Below the pieces are notes generated by a model. The model searched no databases, was not told where the DNA came from, and saw only the letters and a program-made list of their open reading frames with translations. From Bifiguratus adelaidae (Eukaryota > Mucoromycota > Endogonomycetes > Endogonales), in NCBI GenBank assembly GCA_002261195.1, contig MVBO01000002.1, positions 460,487 to 524,486 of the forward strand: 64,000 bases of DNA. Reading direction: 5' to 3'. Made by a program: the position numbers and the translations under genes. Of this stretch, positions 30,522 to 43,740 are shown one piece after another. Position 1 is the stretch's first letter, and each line of letters begins with the position of its first letter.

Positions 30522-32628
30522 TCATTTCGCGCCCCAAGAGGATGCTGTGATATACATGGTGAATAGCATGACAGCGAGACCGAAAGTCATGAAGGCAATG
30601 TTGAATGCTTTCATCGCCTTGGATTCGGCCACGCACTTGTAGTGGAATAATGGCGGGAATATGAAGCTAAGGGGTGTGCAACAGACGGAGCCGATCAGAC
30701 TGATGAATTTGTCCAGGTCAGCGGCTCCTATCCAGGCAATACATATGCCCAAGACGACGATGCTGATACGTAGGCAATTCTTTTGCCACTTGATGACCGG
30801 GTTGTTGCGTCCTGTTTTATGGGGACCGAACAAGCCTTGTTCTATGATACGGATTGCAGGAAAGAGGATAACGGGATTGGAGAGCACAATGGCTACAGCA
30901 TACAAGAGCTGGATGGTATTGACAAGCGGTCCCGGTGGTAGGTTGAGGAGAGCGACAGTCTGGACGTTCTTGCCATATGCCAAGTAGCCAAAGAAACCAA
31001 CACAGGTAAAAACGGTGGTGATGACCATCATTACTGTGAACAATACGCGATTAAACTTTTCGGGTTCGTGCATGGCATCTCGAATGGGAATAACAAGACC
31101 TATGCCTGCATAACAGATGCGGTCAGCCAATAGCTCTGTCATCTAGCACGCAAAACGCACCTTCAAAGGAATATACAGATGTGCCAATAAACGTGGCGAA
31201 CGTTTTGAGATTGATGCCCCAAACGATGTCGGGTCCCGGCACAATGCTCTTGTGAACTCCTTGCTCGATAGGGTTGACGTGAGTAAGCATGTCGTAATCG
31301 TGGTAAAATAGAATAATTAAACCTATCACAATTAAGGTATCCGAGATGATGGCGGTGAACGACAATTTGGCGATATTCCGGACAAGCACAAGTGGCATGA
31401 GCAGTACGCCAGCGGTCCACAGGATAGTGAAGGTGGGAATGTTTACCCTACTATCGGTGATCGCATCAATGACCGATTGCACATTTTCAGCGATAAAAAT
31501 GCTGCCACCGCAGACAAAGCCAATCTGAATAGGTCATGAGCTTGTTAGTCTATGTCCGTACGGAAGCGTAAGTCTGTCACTTACCTGTGCCAAAGCGATC
31601 GCCGTCAACACCATACGCCTCATCCAAGGTCCGAACAAAGCACCACCTATATCGCCATAACTTCCACCAGCAACGTCCTTACATTGCAAAAGCATGATAA
31701 AGCCGGCAAGCGAAACCATGGAGACAAACCACATGAAGAGAAATGAAAAGATCAGACCGCCATTCTTGAAGGCTTGAGGAAGGAAAAGGACACCGGTACC
31801 AATGAACGCCTTGATGAGCAAGAAGAAGGTTTTGAACGTAGACGCCTTGTCCTTGTCCTTCACAACGCGACGTGAAGATTTGCGGCGCTCAAGAAGTGGA
31901 CGTCGTTCTTCCTCGTAGTCCGCTCGTCCGGGATAGGTTCGAACGACGCGATCCTTTTCCTCGTCGTCATCCGAATCGGACAGATCTTCGCCTGCGAAGC
32001 CGTAAAACATGGTCTCGATAGCGAGAAACTCTAGAAAGTTGCGCGTCTTTTGCGTTGACGTACCCACATGTTCCGGGTAGACAGAAGCCGGATCAAAGTA
32101 ATCTCCGCTATCACGAGACGGACGAAAAGGCGATGCAACTGAACCTTCCATCTCCGAAATGACATCGTCATCTAGAATCGCTTCTTTCCGACTGACAAAG
32201 AACCGACGAAAACCTCCTGGCTTGTCAATATTCTCCAGTACTGGATCCTCCTCCAGTAAATCATTTTTGTGGCTTCTGTGATCGGCAAGGACATCCGATG
32301 CGGAATGTGAACGTGTCATGGAAGTCTTCTTTAGCAAATCATTATGTGCCTTGTAGATGTCGCTCGTGACGGAAACACCTGGTAGGTGCATTGGTACAGT
32401 TGTCTCCATGGCATCGACATCCTCTTGCGTAATATGCAGCTTGGTGCTCTTTCCCTTTGACCGTGTGGAGTTGGAATCCGCCTTTTCTGAAGCATCTGAA
32501 GCGTCTTGAGCAAGTGCTGGAGAGTCGAGCACCAAGTGCGGTTCTAGAGCTTGAACTAGACGATGTTCAGGAATTTCAGGATGAAATTCAGCTGCATTTT
32601 GTCCCTCTTGCTCCGTGAATTCTGCCAT
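30522..32628 (-). CDS. Vacuolar amino acid transporter (Avt3/4-like, AAAP family)
   Basis: Eleven-helix amino acid permease likely exporting neutral amino acids from the vacuole. Exons 32628-31585, 31524-31161 and 31105-30522; 663 residues. A 270-residue cytosolic head is rich in Ser, Asp and Glu (DLSDSDDDEEKDR) as in yeast Avt3/Avt4. The transporter core begins KTFFLLIKAFIGTGVLFLPQ, the family signature, followed by NGGLIFSFLFM and GGSYGDIGGALFG; later IGTSVYSFEGIGLVIPIRDA joins exons 2 and 3. ATG at 32628 is the first in frame. It lies head to tail 76 bases after the RPN7 stop. Confidence 0.92.
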
Positions 32629-32704
32629 GGCCGACAGAACGCAACTGGGGTTTTAAAGTAAGAGTTTGTCCAAATTGGGAAAACATGTCATTTTGGTTCT
32701 CTAG

Positions 32705-34238
32705 TTACACGTTGATGACACGACTCAACTTTTGAATGCGATTGAGGAGTAGATCACCTTGCTTGATGACGGCTTGGTATTGCGCATTCTTTGAATCTGG
32801 TCGATTTGTCTCCACAATGCCATTTACTTTGTCAATCACACAGTTTAGACGTGATGCAGCAATGAACCGAGATAGGTCACTTTGGACGACTTAGAATTGC
32901 GCATGAATCCTTGCTCTCCACGGGACATACCTGTCAATATAAGACTCTGAGACGCCAAATGCATGCGCCATGCTTTCTAGAGTCAAACTTCTATAGCTTT
33001 CTAGTAATTGCGCGTAGGCGATGATCTTCATCTCGCGCACGTAGTAGCGTCGGTGAGGATAAAGATATCGAGACGTCATTAGGTGTTGTGTCTCCACCGC
33101 AGCTGCACAAGGCAGGTTAGCTCTCATACACACCCACTTCAAAGCAAATATACCTAATGAACGGAAGAATTGTGCGTAATTGCCATTGTACAAGCTGTTC
33201 ATGTATTCCTCAAGATGCGGCACATCGTGTAGGACTTCCAGGATTTCAGGGGCGTCGAGTACCTTCATGAACTAGTGAGCACATCATTCAATGGATCGTC
33301 CGATCAACATACCCTTTTTTTGATGTCCACACGCTGCAAACTTATCATGCTGCATAGGACAGCAAACTTGACAAATTCAGCATATGACATGAGCTCCGTG
33401 CTTGTAAAAGTGGAGAGTGTATCGAGAAAGAGGTTGGCTGCTGTCTTGAAGTCGCGAATTGACATCAGATACAGGCCTTCATAGACCTTTAATCTGTTTC
33501 TTCTGTCCCAGTCACCTCCTTCCTCCACCAGTCTACGAAAAAATTAGAGTCTTTCCACATAGTGCAAGTCATTATAACACGTACGTCTTTGCGCGCTCAA
33601 TATTGCTCTTGATTAGCTCATGATCATTGTAAAATAGGCCTATACGCAGAAGAGCAAAGACAACGTCGATACGCGCGCCGAGTTGCCCAAACTTTTCCAA
33701 GCAATGCGTGTATGCTGCAACAGCATTTTCCTAAACACAAACCGAATTACTGCGAGTCACAGCACAGCTTTTCATTGATGGTTACCTTATCTCCAATCTT
33801 TGCGTAAAACTCGGCTTTCGCTACGAGAGCCTCGTTGACTTCGGTTTCACCCAAGTTCTGTTCTGCATCGGCAATCTTCTCGTTCAAGGTAGCAAGGGTC
33901 TTTTTGTTAACGTCTTCCATTTGTGAAAGAAGTGCCTGATCTAGCGGGAAGTTGAATTCTTCGCATACAGCAGTGTACAACGGAGCCATATCTGCGTAAA
34001 GCGTGGGTCAGCTTCAGTGACGCCGCGCAATCTCGTCGTTACTTACTTTCCTCCTTGATGTATGCTTCAAGCTTTCTCTTGGCTTCATCCCTGTATTCGG
34101 TAGGACCACTGCTCACAAGGAACCGTTGTTGCTGCGAGTCAATGTACGTTATTATCATCCTGGATAACACCCTGGAGTATCATTTGCACTTACAGTGATG
34201 TCAAGGTTGGGAATGTTTTGAATAACCGCATTCTCCAT
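32705..34238 (-). CDS. RPN7: 26S proteasome regulatory subunit RPN7 (PSMD6)
   Basis: Lid subunit with TPR-like helices and a PCI domain. Eight exons: 34238-34194, 34131-34047, 33991-33786, 33730-33585, 33532-33313, 33271-33154, 33102-32931, 32879-32705; 388 residues, as in other eukaryotes. The start is [13 protein letters not shown]. Recognisable parts are [50 protein letters not shown], the PCI stretch [13 protein letters not shown] and the near-invariant end [20 protein letters not shown] with [14 protein letters not shown]. All introns are 46-61 bases. Confidence 0.96.
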
Positions 34239-34551
34239 GGCGAATATGTGAGCGAGTTCAAGCTAAGAATGAATTCGTCACTTTCGACGCGATTTGGTGA
34301 CGTTGACTCTTCCTTAATGAATTAAATTCTTGTCACTGATTTGGTTGTAAGATTCGAGGATGCCCCTTCTCTAGACACATGCCTCCCTTGGCGCACCATG
34401 ACTTGACCAAGAGCCTGTCAGAATCCTGCACTCGGGCATCCATGGCTCCATGCAGAAACCAACATTGCCGTGGGAACAATTTAATTCATTTAGAACAGAA
34501 AAAAGGCAAGAAACTTCTGTCAAGCTTATTTCTTGTTCTCTTTCTGTCGTC

Positions 34552-36322
<1,771 letters not shown>

Positions 36323-36341
36323 ATTGGGTCTATACAGAAAA

Positions 36342-37595
36342 TTAGAGATAAAGTTGTTCGGGCCTGTCGATATTGTTCATTCGACACAGCGAACGAACAA
36401 TGTAGTGCCAAGCGTCCTGTTCTAATCCTACCCTTCTTCCTTCATTCCATACCCGATGCTGCATCCGTGCAATGTCATCCGGGGTGTATTTGGCCAGAAT
36501 GGCCGGTAATCGGTGCGCATCTTCTCTCCGGACAAACACGGCAAAGGAATGCCAGTCCACGTCATCTTCAAAAGGCTCAATGATACCGTCGGCAATGATC
36601 ACGGGAATGACCCCAAAGGCCAGGTATTCCCATAACCTTGTCGTGTCGAGTGTCCAGCCCATCGGCGTCAATCCAAACGTAGCTTTAGCTAACCGTTGTG
36701 CGTAATCGTCATCGGTTGCCGAGGCAGCCAGGTCCCATCCAGGCAACTTTTCGAACGTGGAGAAAAGCGATCGGATACCGAGGGAGTAGACGTCATTGGG
36801 CGGAACGTTTTGGTACAGACCACGAAAGAGCACCTTGATGGTTCGTCCGGATCGTGAAATATGTGGTTTGGGTGAGCCGGTTTGGGTGAGGTAATCGAGG
36901 GGATTGATCATAGCGCGGTGCAAGATACCCGTAGCGCTTGGGATCACAATGTCCCTATATCTTCGGTGAGCATGGGCGCGAACGGAACGTTTGTCGCCAA
37001 CAGTGGTGAGGAAAATGGCATTTTTAAAGGAGTCTCGGGTTGTTTCGTAGTAGGTGGATGTGTGGTCCATGGGGTGGACCATGATGTGATCTCGTCCCTG
37101 AGATCGATTCCAGTAGGGATTTTCACGGATAATGTAGTTCATGAGGGGTCTGACGTACACATCATCGACACCACATCGCTCGTTCCAGTTCCAATTGTGT
37201 TCGCTCCAGCATTTCGTCAGCCAGCAGGCGCCGAGAAAGGGGATATAGAAAAAATCGGCGCGTTGAGGATCGTTCGTGACAAAGAGTTGATGCACTTTTG
37301 AGGTCGGGTCTCGAAGTTGATTGTAAAGGATGAGTTCAGACTTGTAGTTGGAAGCAAAGCAGCTAGTGTCTTGAATGTGTTTGGATACTTGGATATCGTC
37401 TGGTATCGTGTAGACGTAAATGTTGGGTCGACAAATGGCATCTTGTAACCGGGGAGGCCATATACTGCGAGTGTTCTCAACCGGAGGCAGTGGAGCTGCG
37501 ATACCAGACCGCGCGCTACTCTTACCTCCGCTGATGTAGATGAACGTGAGAATGATCAACCCAGTGATCAGCAGCAGTATTCGTCTGGCCATCAT
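36342..37595 (-). CDS. Exostosin-family glycosyltransferase (GT47-like), type II membrane
   Basis: Predicted Golgi glycosyltransferase. Intronless, 417 residues. MMARRILLLITGLIILTF is a signal anchor near the N-terminus. The lumenal part shows exostosin features: IYVYTIPDD, ADFFYIPFLGACW, GRDHIMVHPMDH, RTIKVLFRGLY, then the donor region ATFGLTPMGW and RLWEYLAFGVIPVIIADG, followed by VDWHSFAVFV. The frame is open to 37646 but only from a GTG; the ATG at 37595 is chosen. Its start is 41 bases from that of RPB11 on the other strand. Sugar specificity is not evident. Confidence 0.85.
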   Translation of the reverse strand: MMARRILLLITGLIILTFIYISGGKSSARSGIAAPLPPVENTRSIWPPRLQDAICRPNIYVYTIPDDIQVSKHIQDTSCFASNYKSELILYNQLRDPTSKVHQLFVTNDPQRADFFYIPFLGACWLTKCWSEHNWNWNERCGVDDVYVRPLMNYIIRENPYWNRSQGRDHIMVHPMDHTSTYYETTRDSFKNAIFLTTVGDKRSVRAHAHRRYRDIVIPSATGILHRAMINPLDYLTQTGSPKPHISRSGRTIKVLFRGLYQNVPPNDVYSLGIRSLFSTFEKLPGWDLAASATDDDYAQRLAKATFGLTPMGWTLDTTRLWEYLAFGVIPVIIADGIIEPFEDDVDWHSFAVFVRREDAHRLPAILAKYTPDDIARMQHRVWNEGRRVGLEQDAWHYIVRSLCRMNNIDRPEQLYL

Positions 37596-37636
37596 AGAGA
37601 ACCGAAAATTGGCTTTGACCTTCAGCTTTAGCTGTG

Positions 37637-38241
37637 ATGAACGCACCAGACAGATTTGAGCTCTTTGTTATCCCAGAGGGGAGGAAAAAGTAGGTGGAAG
37701 CTTGTGAGGTGGAAGCGTGGGCAAAGTATTGACTTGAGTATTCATCCAGGGTGTCCATGACACCAGACACGAAGCTTCCAAATGCTGCCACATTTACCAT
37801 CGAACGGGAAGATCACACCCTTGGCAATCTTCTTCGCATGTGAGTGGTGAGCCAGTGGAATCTTTCGGAGGAAAAGCGCGTCTTACACAGACATTGATAG
37901 GCAACTTCTCAAAGATCCGCGAGTTCTCTTTGCAGGCTATAAGGTGCCACATCCATTGGAACACAACTTTATCATCAAAGTACAGACCATACCGTCATGT
38001 TCACCCGAGATTGCACTTGGAGAAGCGATTACAGAACTAATACAGGAGATTGGCACGCTAAAGAACAAGTTTGAGGTAAGGCTTACTCTAAGGCGCGTTA
38101 AGTTGTCATCAGATTTTATTTGCTCAATGGTGCATGCAGATGGACGTGATCCGACAAAAGGCGGAGGAGGCCAAGACTGCGCAGAATGATGAGCTACAGA
38201 CGGCACTTAGACCTGGAACTACCATGGATATGGACTTTTAG
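37637..38241 (+). CDS. RPB11: RNA polymerase II subunit RPB11
   Basis: Small alpha-like subunit that pairs with RPB3. Exons 37637-37689, 37750-37839, 37901-38075 and 38140-38241; 139 residues. It begins [15 protein letters not shown], passes through [19 protein letters not shown] and reads [18 protein letters not shown] and [15 protein letters not shown]. The short final exon is a charged helix ending MDMDF. The first 50 bases are easily missed because they lie within the mirror strand of the exostosin 5' region. Confidence 0.94.
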
Positions 38242-38555
38242 TGCCGTGTTAAGTGTATTGTACATATACGTGTTGCTTTAGTAGATATGATCAAGGGGCA
38301 GGACGCTTAACTATCATAACATTATTGTCTATGGATGTGCTACACACCTGTGACCGCCGGAACGCCATATGTAGTTGGCGCGAGATCGGTATCATCGGTG
38401 ATCTCTCATCTCTCATGGATTGATGTCTCGGGCATCCTATCGGGATATGAACAGCCTTTGTGCTTTGGAATATAGAGCGGCTCACCACGTTGAAACGTTT
38501 TCAGTCTTTGGATCGACCAAGTCGTGACCCATCTAAATACAACCATTCTATAACA

Positions 38556-39504
38556 TCATTTACCAAATAGATCAGCGAGTTCCTGAGACCGTGTTTCGGC
38601 AGATTTGAGAGCATCAAGCATCATCTTCCGAATACCTTGGTCTTCCATGACACTCAAGGCTGCGGCGGTTGTGCCATTGGGGGATGTAACCTTTTTTCGG
38701 AGGGTAGCTAATGAGTCATCCGAAGTCTGCGCCATCCTTGCGGCACCAAGACAGGTTTGTATGGTAAGCTTGTGAGCTTGTTCTTGGTTTAGACCCAGTT
38801 GTAGAGCAGCGTTTTCTAGATTAAGCAGCATGCGTTCAATTCTGCAATGTTCCAACATTCAACTTACCCATAGACTCCATCATCAGAAAGAAATAGGCTG
38901 GTCCCGAACCAGACACGGCGGTGACCGTATCAATCGAATCTTGCTCCTTGAGCCAGACAACTTCCTTTGAGACGGCGGACATGATGTTTTCCGCAGCAGA
39001 TCGTTGCTGTTCAGTGACCGCATCGGTCGCGTAGAGACCGCAAGCACCTTCCATCACCAAGGAAGGCGTATTGGGCATGCAGCGCACTAGAGCCCGTCCA
39101 GCCTCACTTGAAGCATTCCTCCACCGCAGGATATCATCTGCGCGTATACCAGCCGCAATAGACACCATGAGCGGATTATGCACATCAAAAACCGGCTTGA
39201 GATCACTCACGACCTCTTTGAGAACTTGAGGTTTGACGGCAAAGACGACAATATCGGCCGGTCTCCGTATAGCCTTGTTATTCGAATCGAAACCGTCCAC
39301 AGCATGGTGATTATCATTCACCACCTTCAGTTGAGGGTACCGGTCCCGCAGGTACTCGACACGTTCTTGTAAAGGTTCGGAGACTCGAAGATTGTCGGGG
39401 TTGTATCCATTCTGCAGAAGACCTCCAAGAATAGCTTCTGCCATATTACCTCCACCAATGAAGGCAATGGTAGGATTATCGTACGTTTGTGTAGAGCCAG
39501 GCAT
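38556..39504 (-). CDS. Pyrroline-5-carboxylate reductase
   Basis: Last step of proline synthesis. Exons 39504-38868 and 38815-38556; 298 residues. Rossmann motif FIGGGNMAEAILGGL near residue 15, VKPQVL, RCMPNTPSLVMEG and the catalytic-site stretch TAVSGSGPAYFF; the C-terminal helices read VTSPNGTTAAAL, the P5CR signature. The intron at 38867-38816 is 52 bases; an earlier AG within it would break the frame. Convergent with RPB11 (314 bases without a gene between the stops). Confidence 0.95.
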
Positions 39505-39645
39505 GATGTGTGGGGATAGCAGAAACAGAACACCTACTTTATATTGACGATTTGATCTTTGATTTCACGTACGATAAGCGTTCATTGTCGTCCAAATTTG
39601 TCCGTTTCATTCATTCATTCATTTATTTAGACGGGATCGGGTCAC

Positions 39646-40887
39646 TTAGACACTGGATGTCCATGCATCATCAATCCATGTGGGGAAGCCTTTAAAGACA
39701 GTTTGGAGATTGAAGAGTGCTTGACCCTCTTCAGTGGTGCCTATGTGCTCATAGGGTTCACGAGCGGAGGCATTGAAGCCAGGACCGTAGCTTCCATATT
39801 CAGCGTAAAATAATGTGGAGAGGTTGAGGGTCGTTGGCAACCAGTCGATGAACCCAATGGGTTGGACTATATCGTCCATGTAACAGTTTTCAAACACCAC
39901 ACGTGAATGATTGTTCCAAGGCCGGCCGAGCGCGCACTTTTCATTGATATTCAGGGTTGCGTTAGCGTCCGGTGATTTGATGAGACGACTATTGTGAAAG
40001 TAGACGCCAGCATAACCACCGGAGTACCTTTCCAAGCTGTGATTCCTCCGTCTGCTCCTCGGCTTGCAATGGTTGAGTTTTCGATCCATGCCGTACCGAA
40101 CCCAAAGATATAATCAGTTTGGCCGGCAATTTCGCAGCCTTGGAAATAGGCAGATCCGAATCGTCCCACATAGACGGTATCCTGATAAGGCCGAAAGGCA
40201 CAGCCATACTAATGACGATGCATGTTGTTAATTACCAACGTAACGTTGAGGGGCAAGCTTTACTCACAAAACTAGCATTGGCATAGCTCACGTCCAAAGC
40301 GAGCGCTTGACCAGTAGAATAGTTTGCATATCGATTCTCTACATTGAGATTGTAAGCTTTAAAATCAGGCGATCCAAATGTATCATTGACGATGGGTGCG
40401 CCATAAAAGCCAGCGCCGATGAGAGCGGCCGCATAATTCGGGGTGACTGTAAAGGTGACCGTTTGAACATCATCGGAACCTGGAGGTAAAATTGGGATAG
40501 CAGAGCTGTTCCAGATGGTCACCAAGTTGGCCGACCAATTTCCCGCTGATTTGTCTGACCGAGCAGTGTGAGAGGATGAGTGGTCGTGATGTTGATAACC
40601 TCGTGATATTCACCCGCGCCAATGAGGATGATGGCCTCCTTCTTGTTACTGACAGATTCAATCGCACCAGAAATAGTCTTGTAATCGGCGTGCTTGTCCG
40701 TGGATGATACGTAAACGGTGCCATGAGGGCATCCAAGTAAAGCGCTACCGCGTCCATGCTTTACGGCCTGACATTCAGCGTACTTGTAAACGTCAAGCGA
40801 AGGTGTAGAGCGGCGTTCAGCAGCGAGACCCGTGTTTATCAGCAGCACCAGTTAGCTTAGCGCAATAATGAGTATACAAGGCTTCAT
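39646..40887 (-). pseudogene. Pectin methylesterase (CE8), decayed
   Basis: Would de-esterify plant pectin outside the cell. The carboxyl-esterase-8 core is clear: QDTVYVGRFGSAYFQGC, GQTDYIFGFGTAWIENS with the catalytic Asp, and LGRPWNNHSRV with the Arg. Two exons, 40887-40268 and 40208-39646. The signal peptide begins MKPCILIIALS, then codon 12 (40854-40852) is TAA, while the hydrophobic core continues after it. Two single-base slips follow: one after LLGQTN near 40550, where the frame must change to reach SAGNWSANLVTIWNSS, and one after ITAWKGT near 40030, before YAGVYFHNS. Three independent lesions make a functional gene very unlikely. Confidence 0.85.
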
Positions 40888-41234
40888 GATGCCTGGTTTA
40901 GCACCTCATACGATGCATTGTTTCTCTTGCGTATTTATCATCTAATTTCGACTCAGGACGCGTGGGTAAAGAGCAAGGAGGACGGTTGCTGATCAGGTAC
41001 AAATTCTCCTTGGGGGAAACGCGCCATCTTCAAACCAGAAGAAGTCGTTCATTTTACCTAGGATGGACATTTGTCCAAACCAAGGTGACAAGTCTACGAC
41101 GAAAAAGGGACATTTACCTCTTCGTGTGATCATAGTGAAGCTAGCAGAGACCGCTTTATTCACAAGCCCTAACCCTAGTATGCAAGGACCTACCAGATTC
41201 CGATCAACCATTGACTGAGACTTCTCGTGAAGCA

Positions 41235-41762
41235 ATGCATCGACTTGCCAGACTTGTGGTCACCAAACCACATGGCTCTATTCTGCCTGCAAGAAGCGCA
41301 TCGTGTGCGTTCTCAGTCTCTTCACTGAGATCTGCACAGTCCAACTACTTCCGAACTCCTCAAGATCCCTATCCGAATCTCCATGTCCGCCACGCTCCAC
41401 AGACCAACGACGCTGTATACTCAGAGTCGGCTTACCCTAACCCAGCTCCCATTGAACGACACAATGAACCGATCGAAAACAAGCGAGCTCGGCTATTGTA
41501 TCAATCGCGAAAGAGAGGTATCCTTGAAACTGACCTCTTGTTGTCGACCTTCGCGCAGAAATTTCTTGGAGACATGAGTGAGAAGGAGTTAATCGAGTAC
41601 GATCGGTTGCTGGATGAACCTGACTGGGAGATTTACTATTGGGCCACAGGGAAGAAAGTCATACCAGAGCGATGGGTAAATACAGAGGTTGGTATTTTGG
41701 ATAGACTTAGACAACATGTCAAGAACGAGGGCAAGACCGTTTTGAGGATGCCCGATTTGTAA
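41235..41762 (+). CDS. Succinate dehydrogenase assembly factor 2 (SDH5/SDHAF2)
   Basis: Mitochondrial matrix protein needed to attach FAD to the SDH flavoprotein. Intronless, 175 residues. [21 protein letters not shown] is a basic presequence without acids; the conserved core reads [24 protein letters not shown], in which RGILE is the family hallmark, then [13 protein letters not shown]. The ATG at 41235 is the first in frame. Together with CIA30 it shows an ordinary respiratory chain. Confidence 0.93.
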   Translation: MHRLARLVVTKPHGSILPARSASCAFSVSSLRSAQSNYFRTPQDPYPNLHVRHAPQTNDAVYSESAYPNPAPIERHNEPIENKRARLLYQSRKRGILETDLLLSTFAQKFLGDMSEKELIEYDRLLDEPDWEIYYWATGKKVIPERWVNTEVGILDRLRQHVKNEGKTVLRMPDL

Positions 41763-41820
41763 TGAAATCATGTCTATATGTACTTGTGCCATCACGCTCA
41801 TTCAAATACGTTGTTTACAA

Positions 41821-42799
41821 TCAGTAGCCGCCCTTCTTCTTTTCCTCCAGATCCTTGCTTAGGCCACGCGCTTCAGCCAACTCGGCCAGTGAACCAGCAA
41901 TCATGGTGTTCAGATCGTTAGCGGCAGTGACAAATTGGAAACCTTGCTCGGCACGCATCTTGGCAGCCTTGCCGTTGCTGGCATATATGCCCATGGCAAT
42001 ACCGCGCTTTTTGGCAATGCCTTGGATCTTTTCAAGAGCAGATGTAAATTCGGGTTCTGTGCCTTCGCCGGAAGCTGCCAGTCCCAACGATAAATGAAGG
42101 TCGTACGGGCCAATGAAAGCAATGTCACTAATCCATTTGAGCAACCAGCCACAGGAGGAACGTCCTCACTTACATGCCATCCAGAGCCAGGATTTCCTCG
42201 GCGTTTTGTACAGCTTCGGCGCTCTCCAGTTGCGGAATCACGAGGACGGTATCGTTAGCTTGGGACACGTAATCAGGTGTAGCTTCCGGGCCGTGACCGA
42301 ACGCCATGGGTGCATAAAAGGCACCATTAGATCGTGTGCCTTGAGGAGGGTATTTCATGTGGGACATGATGGTTTTCATTTGAGCGACCGTGTTGACCAT
42401 GGGGATGACAATGCCATGTGCACCTTGTGTTCTTGACATGAGTAGACATTGGTTACAAAATGGTGAACTAACCTGAATCCAGAGCCCACTTAAAGTGCTC
42501 GACACCGTGCGCGGGAACCCGAACGATCGGAGCGCAGGTTCCGGAGCTTGCAACTGCGGCTATCATCTCGGCGCATAATGTTGGGTTGATGGGCGAATGT
42601 TCCTAGAGTTATTCTAGCATCTCGTGCGATCATATGCATAGCTTATACTGACCATGTCTATGCAAACCCAATCAAAGCCTAATCGACCCATCACTCTGGC
42701 GGTTGCTGCGCACGGAAGGTCCAACCATGCGCCAAATGTTACTTCTCCATTCCGGATCCTTTGCTTAAGCGTATTCTTGAAAATATATCGAGAAGCCAT
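41821..42799 (-). CDS. HpcH/HpaI-type aldolase
   Basis: Class II pyruvate aldolase that cleaves or forms 2-keto-3-deoxy sugar acids or 4-hydroxy-2-oxo acids. Exons 42799-42653, 42602-42473, 42423-42174, 42127-41821; 277 residues. TFGAWLDLPCAATARVMGRL and DWVCIDMEHSP at the N-terminus, RVPAHGVEHFKWALDSGAHGIVIP with the metal/substrate region, IPQLESAEAV (metal Glu) and DIAFIGPYDLHLSLG (metal Asp). A run of GA repeats lies just before the start. The natural substrate is unknown. Confidence 0.88.
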
Positions 42800-42818
42800 C
42801 GATACGAGAGTGTAAAGC

Positions 42819-42839
42819 GAGAGAAAGAGAGAGAGAGAG
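42819..42839. repeat. GA-rich simple repeat
   Basis: A purine run dominated by GA dinucleotides, 20-40 bases upstream of the aldolase ATG on the opposite strand (TC-rich on the transcribed strand). Such tracts often sit in 5' leaders. Confidence 0.6.
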
Positions 42840-43232
42840 TCGGCTACAGCGCGACCTCCCGCCCTGGGAAATCTCCAGGTGACCAAATATGGAAACGTCC
42901 TGTTTTAGGTGGATCGCTCCATCCGCAGTTTCGTAAATGAAGTTGTGCAAGAGCCACTAGTTGCGGGTCCGTGTTGCGTGCTCAATCCAGTCCTACAGTC
43001 CCTCTACACTTGCAAAAATTAACTTCTCATGGGTGATTGAAACCCTTTCGTGCGCTGGCGCTGGCGAACTGGCTGATTTTTTTTAGGAAGAGGAAATCGA
43101 ATGTTTGTACGTTTATTCGAGCATCAAACCACATCGGCAAAAGAATCTCACAAGCTTACATAAGTGTTCATAAGGGAAAGAAGATTGTCTCCGGCTCTTC
43201 AGGTGGTTACTGTTGCTCCTTCTTCCAGGATG
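42840..43232. other. Intergenic, no gene seen
   Basis: Upstream region of the aldolase. Only short frames without recognisable content. Confidence 0.3.
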
Positions 43233-43740
43233 TCAGCCAGTCTTCGTTGCCAGAATTAGGTCTTCCTGGCGGGCTTCTCGATTTCTCCGGCAATCTTCGA
43301 AGTCTGCGTTCCAGAGGATGTCATAAAGGCGCCAAATAAGACCAAGACTTGAACTGAAAAATTTGTCGTCCTTCTGCCAATCCTTTGAGGTTTCGTCGAC
43401 GAGAAGCAGGAACACCATATAGCCATCCCCAATGAACCTTCTCTTGTTTCGGGCGCTAACAATGGTCCCACAAATGACTCCAGTAGTTTGATAGGCAATG
43501 CTCTGTGCATCGTCGGGTTGGGTTGACTCGTACATGAAAGGAAGCAGGTAAATGGCATAGAGAAATGATTCTAAATCATCCGAGGCTGTGTGGTTGTAGC
43601 CAGAGAAGAACCGGATGGACAAGGACTGCAAAGTAGCTTTGATATTGATGAGTTAATAGTCTACTTTGCGAGGTCTTATGTTGCTTACCATACAATGGGT
43701 TTTCCTGCGATTTGCTACATGCGCAGATCTAACTCCACTG
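43233..43740 (-). pseudogene. Fragment of a FunK1-like fungal protein kinase
   Basis: A minus-strand exon from about 43634 reads LSIRFFSGYNHTASDDLESFLYAIY in pieces; HTASDDLESFLY is the hallmark of the FunK1 kinase C-lobe (D-D-L-E-S-F). It continues to a stop at 43233 with a Lys/Trp-rich end (KDWQKDDKFF). A 60-base intron with a GTAAGC donor at about 43690 joins a short upstream exon (KTHCM), but no intact N-lobe follows. Confidence 0.5.
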
